From assembly GCF_009870755.1 (NCBI RefSeq), contig NZ_WLZU01000001.1, positions 118,812 to 182,811 on the forward strand: DNA of 64,000 nucleotides. Direction: 5' to 3'. Shown here one piece after another: positions 55,185 through 63,201 of this stretch. A program made the translations under genes and the position numbers. The notes below the pieces were generated by a model. It had not been told where the DNA came from, did no database searches, and saw only the letters and a program-made list of their open reading frames with translations. Source of the stretch: Streptococcus halichoeri. GTDB taxonomy: Bacteria > Bacillota > Bacilli > Lactobacillales > Streptococcaceae. The stretch's first letter is position 1, and every line of letters starts with the position of its first letter.

Positions 55185-56831
55185 CTAGTTTTCTTTGCGT
55201 CTAGTAGCAAGTACACCAGCAGAAGCAATGACAGATAAAGCAGCCACGGTGAAGAATGGGTTAGCTGTAGCTTCACCAGTTTGTGGCAAGTGCGCAGCAG
55301 TGTTTTGTGTACTTGGCGCTGCCATGTGTGGCGCCGCAGGCGTTGCTGCGTGGTGGGCTTTTGGTGCGACTGGTTTGCCTTTGCCTGGTTTTTCTGGAGT
55401 GCGTGGTTTGCTTGGCTTCACTTCCGGAATAGCAGGAGTCGGAGCCGGCTTGATTTCCGGTTTCTTCGGCGTGCTTGGTTTGTCAGTTTCTGGTGTTTGT
55501 GGTGTTTGTGGTGTTTGTGGTTTAGCTTCCGGAGCTTGAGGCAGCTCTGGTGCTGGTTTAGGAGCAGGCGTTACCTCTGGCATTTGAGGTACGTCTGGCT
55601 GACTTGGAACTTCTGGTTTGCTTTCCGGCTGCTTCGGTTCAGCTGGTTGGTCCTCAGGTTTAGTTTCAGCCAGCTTGCTTTCAAGACCCTTGATAGTAGC
55701 TTCTTTATCTTTGATTTGAGATTGGACATCAGCTAATTGCTTTTCAAGCTTAGCTTTTTCCTCTTCGCTAAGTTTGCTTTGGTCTTTAAGTTTAGCCTCA
55801 ATGTCAGCTTTTTGAGCTGTTAATTCTGCTACTTTAGCATCAGTCTCAGCTTTTTCAGCAGTAAGCTTATCGAGAGTAGCCTTGCTTTCATCAACTTTGG
55901 CTTGTAGTTGGTCAACTTCAGCTTGTTTTTTAGCTAAATCTGATTGGAGTTTCGCTTTTTCTTCTTGGCTACGCACCTTGTCTGATGCTAATTCTGCTTT
56001 TAAGTCATCAATATTTTTTTGATCAGCATCAAGTTGTGTCTGTAGCCTATTCTTTTCTTGTGTGGTCGTCGCAACTTGTTGAGTAAGAGTTGTAACGCTA
56101 TCTTTACTAGCCTTCAAGGCTTCAGAAACTTTTTGTGATTGAGTTTCAATGTCTTTTACTTTAAGGGTTAACTCTTTATTAGCTTCTTCTAATTGAGAGG
56201 AGAGCGCTTTACTATCGGTTTCAAGTTTAGCTAACTCAGCTTTTTTATTATCAAGAGCAGTTCTTAGTTTTTCTTGCTCTTCAGAAGCTTTTTCAAGTTT
56301 AGTATATATTTTCTTACCTTTTTCGCTAAATTCTTTGACATTATTAACAGCATCTTCAAAACCTTTAAGGCGACGTTTAACTTCCTCTTCAACTAGACTT
56401 CTAAAAAATATTTTTCCGGAACCACCATAAGTTGGAGTTAATTGGAACAAGCCTAATCCCTTCAGATTTCTGAAGTAAGCAACACCTCCATTAGAAGGTG
56501 CTTCCAAGTACTCTATATCATTTAAGGGAACATCCTGGTTGTGATTAGCGTATGTCGTGGGATACAACATACCTCTATATAATTTTAATAAGTAATTAGT
56601 ATTAATACCTTCTATAGCAGCTTTAATTTTTTGAGTACGTTCTTTTGTATCAGATTCTCCTGATAAAAAACCTAATTCTGTACCTTCTATGTTAAAATGT
56701 TGACTAGCAATAGTGCTGTCTACATCAAAAATAGTGTTATCTGCCTTTACACTCTCTTGTCCACTCAACAATCCTGCACTGATGGCTAGAGTAGCTAGTA
56801 CGGCCTTCTTGCTCCAATGACTTTTCGCCAT
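55185..56831 (-). CDS. M-like LPXTG surface protein 4 (class A, with N-terminal head)
   Basis: This 548-residue protein has a signal peptide (1-30, HWSKKAVLATLAISAG) and a ~130-residue non-repetitive head (about 31-165). The head is aromatic and Gly-rich in its second half (LFQLTPTYGGSGKIFFRSLVEEEVKRRL). Coiled coil (170-390) and a Pro-rich region follow. The Pro-rich region combines an ESKPEVPSQPD block shared with gene 2 and a PTPAIPEVKPSKP block shared with genes 1 and 5. LPQTGE is at 515, followed by the anchor and RRKEN. The head shares the spacing and the terminal RR/R motif of the heads of genes 1 and 5. The ligand is unknown. Confidence 0.9.
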   Translation of the reverse strand: MAKSHWSKKAVLATLAISAGLLSGQESVKADNTIFDVDSTIASQHFNIEGTELGFLSGESDTKERTQKIKAAIEGINTNYLLKLYRGMLYPTTYANHNQDVPLNDIEYLEAPSNGGVAYFRNLKGLGLFQLTPTYGGSGKIFFRSLVEEEVKRRLKGFEDAVNNVKEFSEKGKKIYTKLEKASEEQEKLRTALDNKKAELAKLETDSKALSSQLEEANKELTLKVKDIETQSQKVSEALKASKDSVTTLTQQVATTTQEKNRLQTQLDADQKNIDDLKAELASDKVRSQEEKAKLQSDLAKKQAEVDQLQAKVDESKATLDKLTAEKAETDAKVAELTAQKADIEAKLKDQSKLSEEEKAKLEKQLADVQSQIKDKEATIKGLESKLAETKPEDQPAEPKQPESKPEVPSQPDVPQMPEVTPAPKPAPELPQAPEAKPQTPQTPQTPETDKPSTPKKPEIKPAPTPAIPEVKPSKPRTPEKPGKGKPVAPKAHHAATPAAPHMAAPSTQNTAAHLPQTGEATANPFFTVAALSVIASAGVLATRRKEN

Positions 56832-56880
56832 ATTCTTTAATCTCCTTTTCGTTTCTAAGCTTTTTTACAGCACCCATCAG

Positions 56881-56900
56881 TATATATATATATATATATA
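56881..56900 (-). repeat. (TA)10 tract in the promoter of M-like gene 4
   Basis: Twenty bases of TA preceded on the minus strand by AAATCCTGACCTTAAG and followed by CTGATGGG. TATACT is 20 nt from TGACCT, and the tract is 49 nt from the ATG. Confidence 0.9.
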
Positions 56901-57023
56901 CTTAAGGTCAGGATTTGCCGGGCTTATAAACTTATGATTGTAACAAGAAAGGCTTATTTAGCAGCGTTTCTGATGCTTATTTTTTCTATTTTTTAAAAAA
57001 GGGTGCGAGTAGATTGTGCTGTT

Positions 57024-57221
57024 TTAGTTGCTCCTTCTGAGTCCTCGCTTACAGTCATAACTGCCACTGACTTCAATTTTATTATTTTTAAAATCTACAT
57101 CATGCTCTCTGAGAGCTAAGAGCTCGCCAATCCCTAGGCCTGTCAAGGATAAAACGTGAGTCACAATAACCATACGCTGATTCTTTATCTTTAAAGAAAT
57201 CAACAACTTATCTGACTTCAT
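57024..57221 (-). pseudogene. Tyrosine recombinase (phage integrase) fragment
   Basis: The ~65 readable codons contain LSLTGLGIGELLALREHDVDFKNNKIEV. This matches the start of the integrase catalytic domain, normally TGLRIGELLAL; the catalytic Arg is Gly here. Nothing of the rest of an integrase is present. It is a remnant of a mobile element. Confidence 0.75.
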
Positions 57222-57359
57222 CTTTATTCAGATATTAACGATAAAATACGCTTGTCTATGTGTTTGGCGGTATCAATCGTTGCTTGTCTCACAGTTATGT
57301 GTAAAACAAGTCAACATAAAAATGTGATTTGTTTACTAACTTTCTTATTTACAAGTTCT

Positions 57360-57389
57360 TTGACAATTGAATACTGTATATGTTATGAT
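57360..57389 (+). promoter_or_regulatory. Promoter of the antisense RNA of the Fst-like locus
   Basis: TTGACA (57360-57365), an 18-nt spacer and TATGAT (57384-57389). Confidence 0.7.
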
Positions 57390-57395
57390 TTAGGT

Positions 57396-57474
57396 GAAGT
57401 GAAGATAATTTCGTCGCACATAGGCGAATATAAAAACCCCTTGCAAAATCCTACAAATGCAAGGGATTTTTTCT
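57396..57474 (+). ncRNA. Putative antitoxin RNA (RNA II type) of the Fst-like system
   Basis: It is predicted to run from about 57396 to the shared terminator. It carries the repeat GTGAAGATAATTTCG(TC)GCACATAGGCG (57399-57426), which also occurs over the toxin start (57568-57592). Such repeats and the convergent terminator allow two-site pairing with the toxin mRNA, as known for the par locus of pAD1. Confidence 0.65.
57433..57472. terminator. Shared bidirectional terminator of the Fst-like locus
   Basis: AAAACCCCTTGCA / TGCAAGGGATTTT stem (one mismatch), with T runs on both strands. Confidence 0.8.
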
Positions 57475-57491
57475 ATTTTGCAATAGAAGCA

Positions 57492-57587
57492 CTAATCAGC
57501 ACTGTCATCAAGCCATTTCTGGATTAATAACAGGATTATTCCAACCAATAGCGGTGCGATGATAGTTGTGAAGATAATTTCGCACAT
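57492..57587 (-). CDS. Fst-like type I toxin peptide
   Basis: A 31-residue hydrophobic peptide: short start MCEIIFTTIIAP, a membrane helix with the typical early Pro (LLVGIILLLI), then QKWLDD and a charged end. This matches the Fst/Ldr family of membrane-acting toxins. A perfect AAGGAGGTGA precedes the ATG at 57587. It is too short for normal ORF calling. Translation would be blocked by the convergent RNA through repeats at its start. Its promoter was not clearly placed. Confidence 0.8.
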   Translation of the reverse strand: MCEIIFTTIIAPLLVGIILLLIQKWLDDSAD

Positions 57588-57592
57588 AGACG
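57568..57592. repeat. Direct repeat over the toxin start
   Basis: GTGAAGATAATTTCGCACATAGACG copies 57399-57426 except for a 2-nt gap and one base. This is the DRa/DRb arrangement of par-type loci. Confidence 0.85.
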
Positions 57593-57777
57593 TCACCTCC
57601 TTAGCTAAGGCAGGTATAGTAGTGCCAGTCAATAATTATATCATGTACGTTATCAATTGGATAGCGTACTTTTTTGTTTAAAAGTACCAAACACCACCTA
57701 GCCGCTATCTAGATGGTGCTACGGAAATTATTCTGTTCAATTAAAAACACCTCCCGTTATTATAAATTGATATGTAC

Positions 57778-57812
57778 CCCTTTTACTGGACTAATCCAGT
57801 GAAAGGTTTTTT
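57778..57812 (+). terminator. Intrinsic terminator
   Basis: CCTTTTACTGG / CCAGTGAAAGG stem followed by seven T residues; no plus-strand gene before it was recognised. Confidence 0.75.
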
Positions 57813-57815
57813 TGT

Positions 57816-57936
57816 ATGAAATATAATTATACGTTTAAGTTAAATGCAGTAGAAATGTAGCGAACAGGACAGTAGATTGATACTCCAGATGGTATTGGGC
57901 AAAAAAACTTTAGAAAAAGAATTGTGCAGTGGTCAG
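57816..57936 (+). pseudogene. Remnant of an IS3-type transposase OrfA
   Basis: Read in one frame this gives MKYNYTFKLNAVEM*RTGQ*IDTPDGI, continuing to KRIVQWS. That resembles the N-terminal helix-turn-helix of IS3-family OrfA proteins, with two in-frame stops. It is cut off where the M-like spacer relic begins. Confidence 0.6.
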
Positions 57937-58090
57937 GAATTGCCGGGCTTATAAACTTATGGTTGAGAAATAAGAAAGCGCTTTAATCGCTGATGTGATG
58001 GGATTTTTTAAAAATCGCAGTAGCAGTTCAAGCCAGCAAAAATGACCTTTCCGTGAGTTAATTGCGGAAAAGTCATTTTGTTAATCACCC
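57931..58090 (-). other. Relic of an M-like intergenic spacer
   Basis: The sequence from GGTCAGGAATTGCCGGGCTT to the terminator hairpin AAAATGACCTTTCC...GGAAAAGTCATTTT matches the spacers at 7762-7920 and 60764-60920. The TA tract and both neighbouring M-like genes are missing here. It marks at least one lost M-like gene. Confidence 0.75.
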
Positions 58091-58188
58091 AGTTTTTTAT
58101 TGTCAAGTTGCAAAGCTACTGTAATCCGCTTTCTAAGCGTCTCAGCCACTTAAAACTTCAAAGCCAAATCTTATTCATCTTAGTGGCC

Positions 58189-58535
58189 TTATTTCTTCTT
58201 GAGCAATTGTATATAGCTTTGCTTGCTATGGATAATGTCAGATAAAAAGACCATTTTTTGCTCTTCTAAGATGTGGTAGAAGGCTAGGTATTCCCCTAAA
58301 ATCATGCCCCGCGTCTCATAGGGCGAGTAGATGCTTGCTCCCACTCTTTCGTCTGCCTTAAAGCCTGCTTCTGGAAAACTTTCAAGGCGTTCTAACCCAT
58401 AAAGAATATTATTAACGGTGTTAGCCCCCCCTGATCTGAAAAGTATGCCGTTGCAATAGTGTTTTTAATAGCCTCGAGCTGCTCTTATACGGTTTTGGGG
58501 ATAATAAGGCTGTAAGTAATGTCATCAGATACCAA
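58189..58535 (-). pseudogene. Decayed RelE/ParE-family toxin
   Basis: The reconstructed protein contains SLIIPKTV*EQLEAIKNTIA, then after a shift at a run of G residues NNILYGLERLESFPEAGF and LAFYHILEEQKMVFLSDIIHSKQSY. The premature stop and the frameshift (near 58430) inactivate it. It overlaps the end of the intact antitoxin gene. Confidence 0.8.
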
Positions 58536-58815
58536 GATTAGCCCTCACTTCGTTAAGCTTATAAGTTCTACGATTTTCCAAGTCGGCAAAACTTTGAGCA
58601 ATCTCAGAACGTAGTTCTGCTAATAGTTCCTGCCGCTCCTTATCTGCGCTAGTTTCAAATGGTAGGGCCTTATTTTCGACAATGCTCTCTAAAAACAAGT
58701 TAAAGCTAGCTGTCATATCAAGGTTTTGGGCGGTGACAATAGCTTTCGCTTTTTCTAGCAAAATACTGTTTGTTTTAAAATTCACCTGTGTATTTTTTTC
58801 TAAAACGTGCATCAT
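58525..58815 (-). CDS. RelB/DinJ-family antitoxin
   Basis: This 96-residue protein starts MMHVLEKNTQVNFKTNSILLEKAKAIV. A ribbon-helix-helix start is followed by the RelB/DinJ segment LDMTASFNLFLESIVENKALPFE and a helical toxin-binding tail. AAAGGAGATGCT before 58815 selects this start. It normally neutralises the adjacent RelE-type mRNA interferase, but that gene is broken, so the antitoxin is an orphan that may still bind its own promoter. Confidence 0.85.
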   Translation of the reverse strand: MMHVLEKNTQVNFKTNSILLEKAKAIVTAQNLDMTASFNLFLESIVENKALPFETSADKERQELLAELRSEIAQSFADLENRRTYKLNEVRANLGI

Positions 58816-59024
58816 AGCATCTCCTTTGACAATCATTATATCATAATCTCAGACAAAACTATATGGAGCTACTTTTAGATAGATTATAGCTTGCTGCTTT
58901 CTTGTCATGCGTGCTGCGAAAGTTTGCCTACAGAAATTTTCCTTTTAAAGCTTCTTAGTCAGTCTGTTGTTGCTGAACGCTGATCAACTGATGCCTGGGG
59001 GCACCGCTCTTACAGCCAGCTAAG

Positions 59025-59057
59025 CAAAAAACTTTCCACGCTAGGTATCGTGGAAAG
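59025..59057 (-). terminator. Terminator of M-like gene 5
   Basis: Same CTTTCCACG / CGTGGAAAG hairpin with T run as at 5924-5956; about 150 nt of flank is also shared. Confidence 0.85.
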
Positions 59058-59178
59058 CTTGTCATTGGAATTGGTTTTTAGAGTGAGGGCTGATAGGAGA
59101 GAGCGGCCCCCTTTTTGCTTTGAAAGGATTATAGAAGAGTGGCAGTTGTGCCAATAGCGTGGCTAGAAAGGCAATTGA

Positions 59179-60696
59179 CTAGTCTTCCTTGCGTTTAGTG
59201 GCGAGGACGCCAGCAGAAGCCATGATAGATAGGGCTGCCACAGTGAAGAATGGGTTGGTCGCAGCATCACCTGTTTGTGGCAATGGCGCAGCAGTGTTTT
59301 GTGTTGCCATGTGTGGAGCCGTAGGAGTTGCTGTGTGGTGTGCTTTTGGCGCCGCTGGATGAGCCTTACCTGGTTTTTCCGGAGTGTGTGGTTTGCTTGG
59401 CTTCACTTCTGGAATAGCAGGGGTCGGAGCCGGCTTGATTTCCGGTTTCTTCGGCGTGCTTGGCTTACCAGCTTCAGGTGCGTGTGGCGTTTGCGGCTTA
59501 GTTTCCGGAACTGGTTGAACCTCTGGAGTGCTTGGTGCTTTTGGTTTATCCTCAGGTTTCACTTCAGGCACTTGAGGTGTTTCCGGAGTACTTGGTGCTG
59601 TGTCATGCTCCTGCTGTTTGAGGGCGTCAAGCTGACCTTCAAGCGACTTGATTGAAGCATCTTTTTCAGCGATTTTGCTTTGAATATCAGCTAATTGTTT
59701 TTCAAGCTTCGCTTTTTCCTCTTCACTAAGTTGACTTTGATCTTTTAGCTTCGCCTCAATCTCAGCTTTTTCACTTGTCAAGCTGTTAACTTTCGCCTCA
59801 GCCTCTTTTTTCGCTTCTTCAAGAGCTTGAAGTTTCTCAGATGATTCAGCAACTTGGGCTTTCAGACCATCAACTTCAGCTTTTTTAGCATCTAATTGTG
59901 CTTGCAGTTTCGCTTTTTCTTCTTCAGAGAGTTTTCTATCTGAGGTGAGTTGTTGTTGAAGGCTGTCTAAATTTTTCTGACCTTCAGCCAATTTCGCCTG
60001 TAAATCATTATTTTGATTAGTAGTTTCAGCAACTTGCTCATGTAGGGCCTTAGCTTCATCTGCTGCTTTCTTCGCTTGAGCTTCTAAGTCTTTTGTTTTA
60101 GCTTGAAGGTCGTTGTTGGTTTGTTTAGAATCCTTAAGTTGAGTAGCAAGTGTTTCGCTTTCAGTCTTTAAGGTTTTACTTTCATCTTCGACCTTAGCTA
60201 ACTTTTTTTCTAAGTCAGTTTTGACTCTTTGCGCCTCTCTATCGTTTTCACGCCAATTTTCAATAAGACTTTGATATTTTTCACCACGTCTTAACATCTC
60301 ATTTAGAATCATTTCGGGGAAGAGATCTTTATTCCAGTTCATCGAAGTAGGGGACAATAGAGCATACAGACCAGAATTAGTGACTAAATCATAGATTGCT
60401 TTTGCTTGTTGGTCATCTGAGTACATAGACTCTCTAAAAACTCCTTTAAATAAGGAAACCAAGTCTTCGGTTTTAAGTTTTGAGAGTATAGATTCTACAT
60501 TTTTATTAACTTGTAGATGCTGTCTTGGTAATTTATAGGTTTGACTTAAAGCGCCTTCAGTAGTTAAATCGAAAATAGTTTTATCAAATCTATCTGTTGG
60601 TGGTTCTGTTGCCTGAGTTGTACTTGTCACCAAAACGCTTGCCCCTAGCATGAGTGATGCGAGGACCGCCTTTTTGCTCCAATGGTGTTTTGCCAT
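59179..60696 (-). CDS. M-like LPXTG surface protein 5 (class A, with N-terminal head)
   Basis: A 505-residue protein with the same signal peptide as gene 1 (HWSKKAVLASLMLG). The head (about 30-150) has a different sequence but the same layout (LVSLFKGVFRESMY, LFPEMILNEMLRRGEKY). Coiled coil runs to about 365, and the Pro-rich region is nearly identical to that of gene 1. LPQTGD is at 472, followed by KRKED. Upstream and downstream flanks are also shared with gene 1, so the two are products of a block duplication with a diversified head. The ligand is unknown. Confidence 0.9.
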   Translation of the reverse strand: MAKHHWSKKAVLASLMLGASVLVTSTTQATEPPTDRFDKTIFDLTTEGALSQTYKLPRQHLQVNKNVESILSKLKTEDLVSLFKGVFRESMYSDDQQAKAIYDLVTNSGLYALLSPTSMNWNKDLFPEMILNEMLRRGEKYQSLIENWRENDREAQRVKTDLEKKLAKVEDESKTLKTESETLATQLKDSKQTNNDLQAKTKDLEAQAKKAADEAKALHEQVAETTNQNNDLQAKLAEGQKNLDSLQQQLTSDRKLSEEEKAKLQAQLDAKKAEVDGLKAQVAESSEKLQALEEAKKEAEAKVNSLTSEKAEIEAKLKDQSQLSEEEKAKLEKQLADIQSKIAEKDASIKSLEGQLDALKQQEHDTAPSTPETPQVPEVKPEDKPKAPSTPEVQPVPETKPQTPHAPEAGKPSTPKKPEIKPAPTPAIPEVKPSKPHTPEKPGKAHPAAPKAHHTATPTAPHMATQNTAAPLPQTGDAATNPFFTVAALSIMASAGVLATKRKED

Positions 60697-60745
60697 ATTA
60701 AATTAATCTCCTTTTCATTTCTAAGCTTTTTACAGCAACTACCAG

Positions 60746-60761
60746 TATATATATATATATA
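60746..60761 (-). repeat. (TA)8 tract in the promoter of M-like gene 5
   Basis: Sixteen bases of TA preceded on the minus strand by AAATCCTGAGCTTAAG and followed by CTGGTAG. TATACT is 16 nt from TGAGCT, and the tract is 49 nt from the ATG. Confidence 0.9.
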
Positions 60762-60873
60762 CTTAAGCTCAGGATTTGCCGGGCTTGCAAAGTTATGATT
60801 AAAGCATTAGGAAGCGTTTTAAATGCTTATGTTAAGGGATTTTGAGGAATGACAACAGCAGTTAAAGCGAGCA

Positions 60874-60910
60874 AAAATGACCTTCCACGGGAAGTGTGGA
60901 AAGCCATTTT
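60874..60910 (-). terminator. Terminator of M-like gene 6
   Basis: AAAATG...CTTCCAC / GTGTGGAAAG...ATTTT inverted repeat, a copy of the hairpin at 7872-7909. Confidence 0.8.
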
Positions 60911-60961
60911 GTTAATCACTAAGGTTTTATCTTACGGAGTAGAACTGTCATCCAAATCTGA

Positions 60962-62725
60962 CTAGTCTTCTTTGCGTTTAGTGGCAAGCCGACCAGCAGA
61001 AGTAAGGACAGATAGAGCTGCCATGGTGAAGAATGGGTTGACACTGTCACCCGTTTGTGGCAATGACGCAGCAATGTGTGCACTTGGTGCTGTCTTAGCA
61101 GTATGTGCTGCTGGATTTGGTGTGCTAGTAGAAGCTACCTTCCTCTTGTTTGGTTTGTCAGCTGGTGCGGCTTTGCCGTCTTTGCCATTTTTGGCGCTAT
61201 TTCCTTTAGCATCGGTGCTTGGAGTCGCTGGGGTCAACGCTGTCCAAGGAATACTGTGTTTTTTAGGCTCAGTTTGCGGAGCCGCTTGACCTGGTTTGTC
61301 TTTGTCTGTTTCAGGCTTGACTTGAGGTGTTTCTGGAGCTTTCGGCTCAGCTGGTTTTTCCTCGTGCTTAGCCTCAGGAACCTTAGGCGTTTCCGGAGTG
61401 TTTGGAGCTTTGTCCTGCTCTTTTTTGAGTGCTTGAAGCTGAGCATTTAGAGCATCTAACTCTTTTTGCAGTTTGGCTTTTTCTTCGGAGCTGAGGCTGC
61501 TTAAGTCCTTAAGTTTAGATTCGACTTGAGCTTTTTTGGCTGCTAAGTCAGCCAATTTAGTTTCGGTATCTTTGACTTTTTGTGTGCTTGTGTTTAACTG
61601 CTCTTGCAGCTTACTAATATCAGAGTCTTTAGCCTTGATTTTGCTATCAAGATCTTTGATTTTCGCATCCAACTCAGCCTTTTCTTGCTCACTCAATTGG
61701 GTCTGACTCTTCAGCTGCTCTTGGATAGTAGCCTTGTCCTTGGTGAGTTGCTCTTTTTCAGCAGTTAAGGCAGAAACCTGACTCTCAGCCGCTTGCTTTT
61801 CAGAGGTTAGCTTGTTAACAGTTGCTTGGCTTTCTTCTACCTTAGCTTGCAAGTTAGAAACTTGCGCTTTCTTAGCGTCTAATTCGACTTGCAGTTTCGT
61901 TTTTTCAGCAGTGTTTTGAGAATCAGCATCAGCGAATTTTTGTTGAAGATTGGTTAACGCAGTTTTTTCCTGGTCGAGCTGTTTTTGCAAAACATCTTTT
62001 TCTTTGGCGGCATTTTCTACATCATTTGTAAGGCGTCTAACGCGAGTTTTAGTCTCGTCTAGTTCTTCTGAGGTTAGCTTGGTTTTAGCTTTCAAGTTTT
62101 TTATTTGCTCGGTTAATTCAGCGTTAACCTTGTTAGAGTTATCAACCTCAGATTTAAGTTTATCACGCTCAGACGTTAATTCTTTAGCATCTTTGTGAGC
62201 TTGTTTGATTTCAGAAGTTAGCTCAGTATTCTTCTTTTTAGCTTTTTCTAAGTCCTGGAAGTGAGTCACCATTGCCTCTTCCAAAGCTTTATTTTCATTT
62301 ATTAAATGATGATTTTGTGAGTCCAATCTATCGGCTTTTTCTTTACTAGTAAAGTACTCCTTTAATGCCACTTCGAAAGCATCTGATTTACTTTCTAAAG
62401 CTTGTTTGGTGTTATGTAAGTCGTCTGTCACTCTTTGCAGTTCTTTTTTATGAGTTAATTTTTCAAGTTTGTTTTCTACGTTCAAATTTTCATCGCTTAA
62501 TAGTACTGCGTCTTTTCCAGAAAAGCTTGAAACCACTTTATCAGCTTCTTTCTTAAGATTTGTAACCTCACTTAGAAAATGACTTATTTCCTCTTTTAGT
62601 TTATATGCACGTTGAATTTCTTTTTGTTTATCATATGCCTTCACTGTCCCCTGTCCGCTCAATAATCCTGCACTGATGACAAGCGTGGCTAGGACCGCCT
62701 TCTTGCTCCAATGGTGCTTTGCCAT
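60962..62725 (-). CDS. M-like LPXTG surface protein 6 (class B)
   Basis: The start at 62725 (MAKHHWSKKAV) follows AGGAGA; an ATG 21 nt earlier lacks a ribosome site. At 587 residues it is the longest family member here: signal peptide (1-30, ending GTVKA) and almost continuous coiled coil to about 440. The Pro-rich region contains the KHSIPWTALTPA segment also seen in gene 3. LPQTGD at 555 is followed by an anchor with an unusual Arg (SAGRLATKRKED). No globular head is visible. The ligand is unknown. Confidence 0.9.
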   Translation of the reverse strand: MAKHHWSKKAVLATLVISAGLLSGQGTVKAYDKQKEIQRAYKLKEEISHFLSEVTNLKKEADKVVSSFSGKDAVLLSDENLNVENKLEKLTHKKELQRVTDDLHNTKQALESKSDAFEVALKEYFTSKEKADRLDSQNHHLINENKALEEAMVTHFQDLEKAKKKNTELTSEIKQAHKDAKELTSERDKLKSEVDNSNKVNAELTEQIKNLKAKTKLTSEELDETKTRVRRLTNDVENAAKEKDVLQKQLDQEKTALTNLQQKFADADSQNTAEKTKLQVELDAKKAQVSNLQAKVEESQATVNKLTSEKQAAESQVSALTAEKEQLTKDKATIQEQLKSQTQLSEQEKAELDAKIKDLDSKIKAKDSDISKLQEQLNTSTQKVKDTETKLADLAAKKAQVESKLKDLSSLSSEEKAKLQKELDALNAQLQALKKEQDKAPNTPETPKVPEAKHEEKPAEPKAPETPQVKPETDKDKPGQAAPQTEPKKHSIPWTALTPATPSTDAKGNSAKNGKDGKAAPADKPNKRKVASTSTPNPAAHTAKTAPSAHIAASLPQTGDSVNPFFTMAALSVLTSAGRLATKRKED

Positions 62726-62762
62726 GTTTTCTAATCTCCTTTTCATTTATAGCACCCATCAG

Positions 62763-62774
62763 TATATATATATA
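62763..62774 (-). repeat. (TA)6 tract in the promoter of M-like gene 6
   Basis: Twelve bases of TA preceded on the minus strand by CATTGCCTGACCTTGAG and followed by CTGATGGG. TATACT is only 12 nt from TGACCT. The distance to the ATG is 37 nt, as in gene 2. Confidence 0.9.
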
Positions 62775-63201
62775 CTCAAGGTCAGGCAATGCCTGTATTT
62801 TAAAAAAGATGAACAGAGCTGTAGATGAGGGCTTTGGCGAAGGTGGCTAGGAGCTGCTGTTTCAGGGGGTTGGTCCTGGGTTTCGGTTGGTTGATGGCAG
62901 CGAGGTTTGGGACTTTATTCCGGTCAATTCTGTGGGAGTCTGGCAAGGAGCAGCTGCTCTTTTTTAAAAAAGCAGAGCAGTTCCTGAGCTCGGGGCGGCT
63001 GGGCTTGTGTGGCTGGGATGAATCATTCCCGTAGTTAGTTATTCCATAGCCATCATAGCTTTTCAAACCCTCAAAAAAGAAAAATCGCCACGTTAAGTAG
63101 CGATTTCAGATTGAAGACAAAGCTCTAGGAATTGATTTTTCTAGGGCTTTTCTTTTTGCCAAGAGTTATAATAAAGATAAGAAGTTCTAGGAGGTCTCAG
63201 T
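62775..63201. other. Intergenic region with the probable left end of an IS element
   Basis: No gene is supported. A hairpin AAATCGC / GCGATTT lies near 63083-63108, and GGAGG precedes the transposase start. The IS boundary and terminal repeat cannot be fixed without the right end. Confidence 0.4.

Noticed and set aside
57252..57527. Plus-strand 91-codon open frame
   Set aside because: It runs through the antisense RNA promoter, repeats and bidirectional terminator of the Fst-like locus and lacks a ribosome site.
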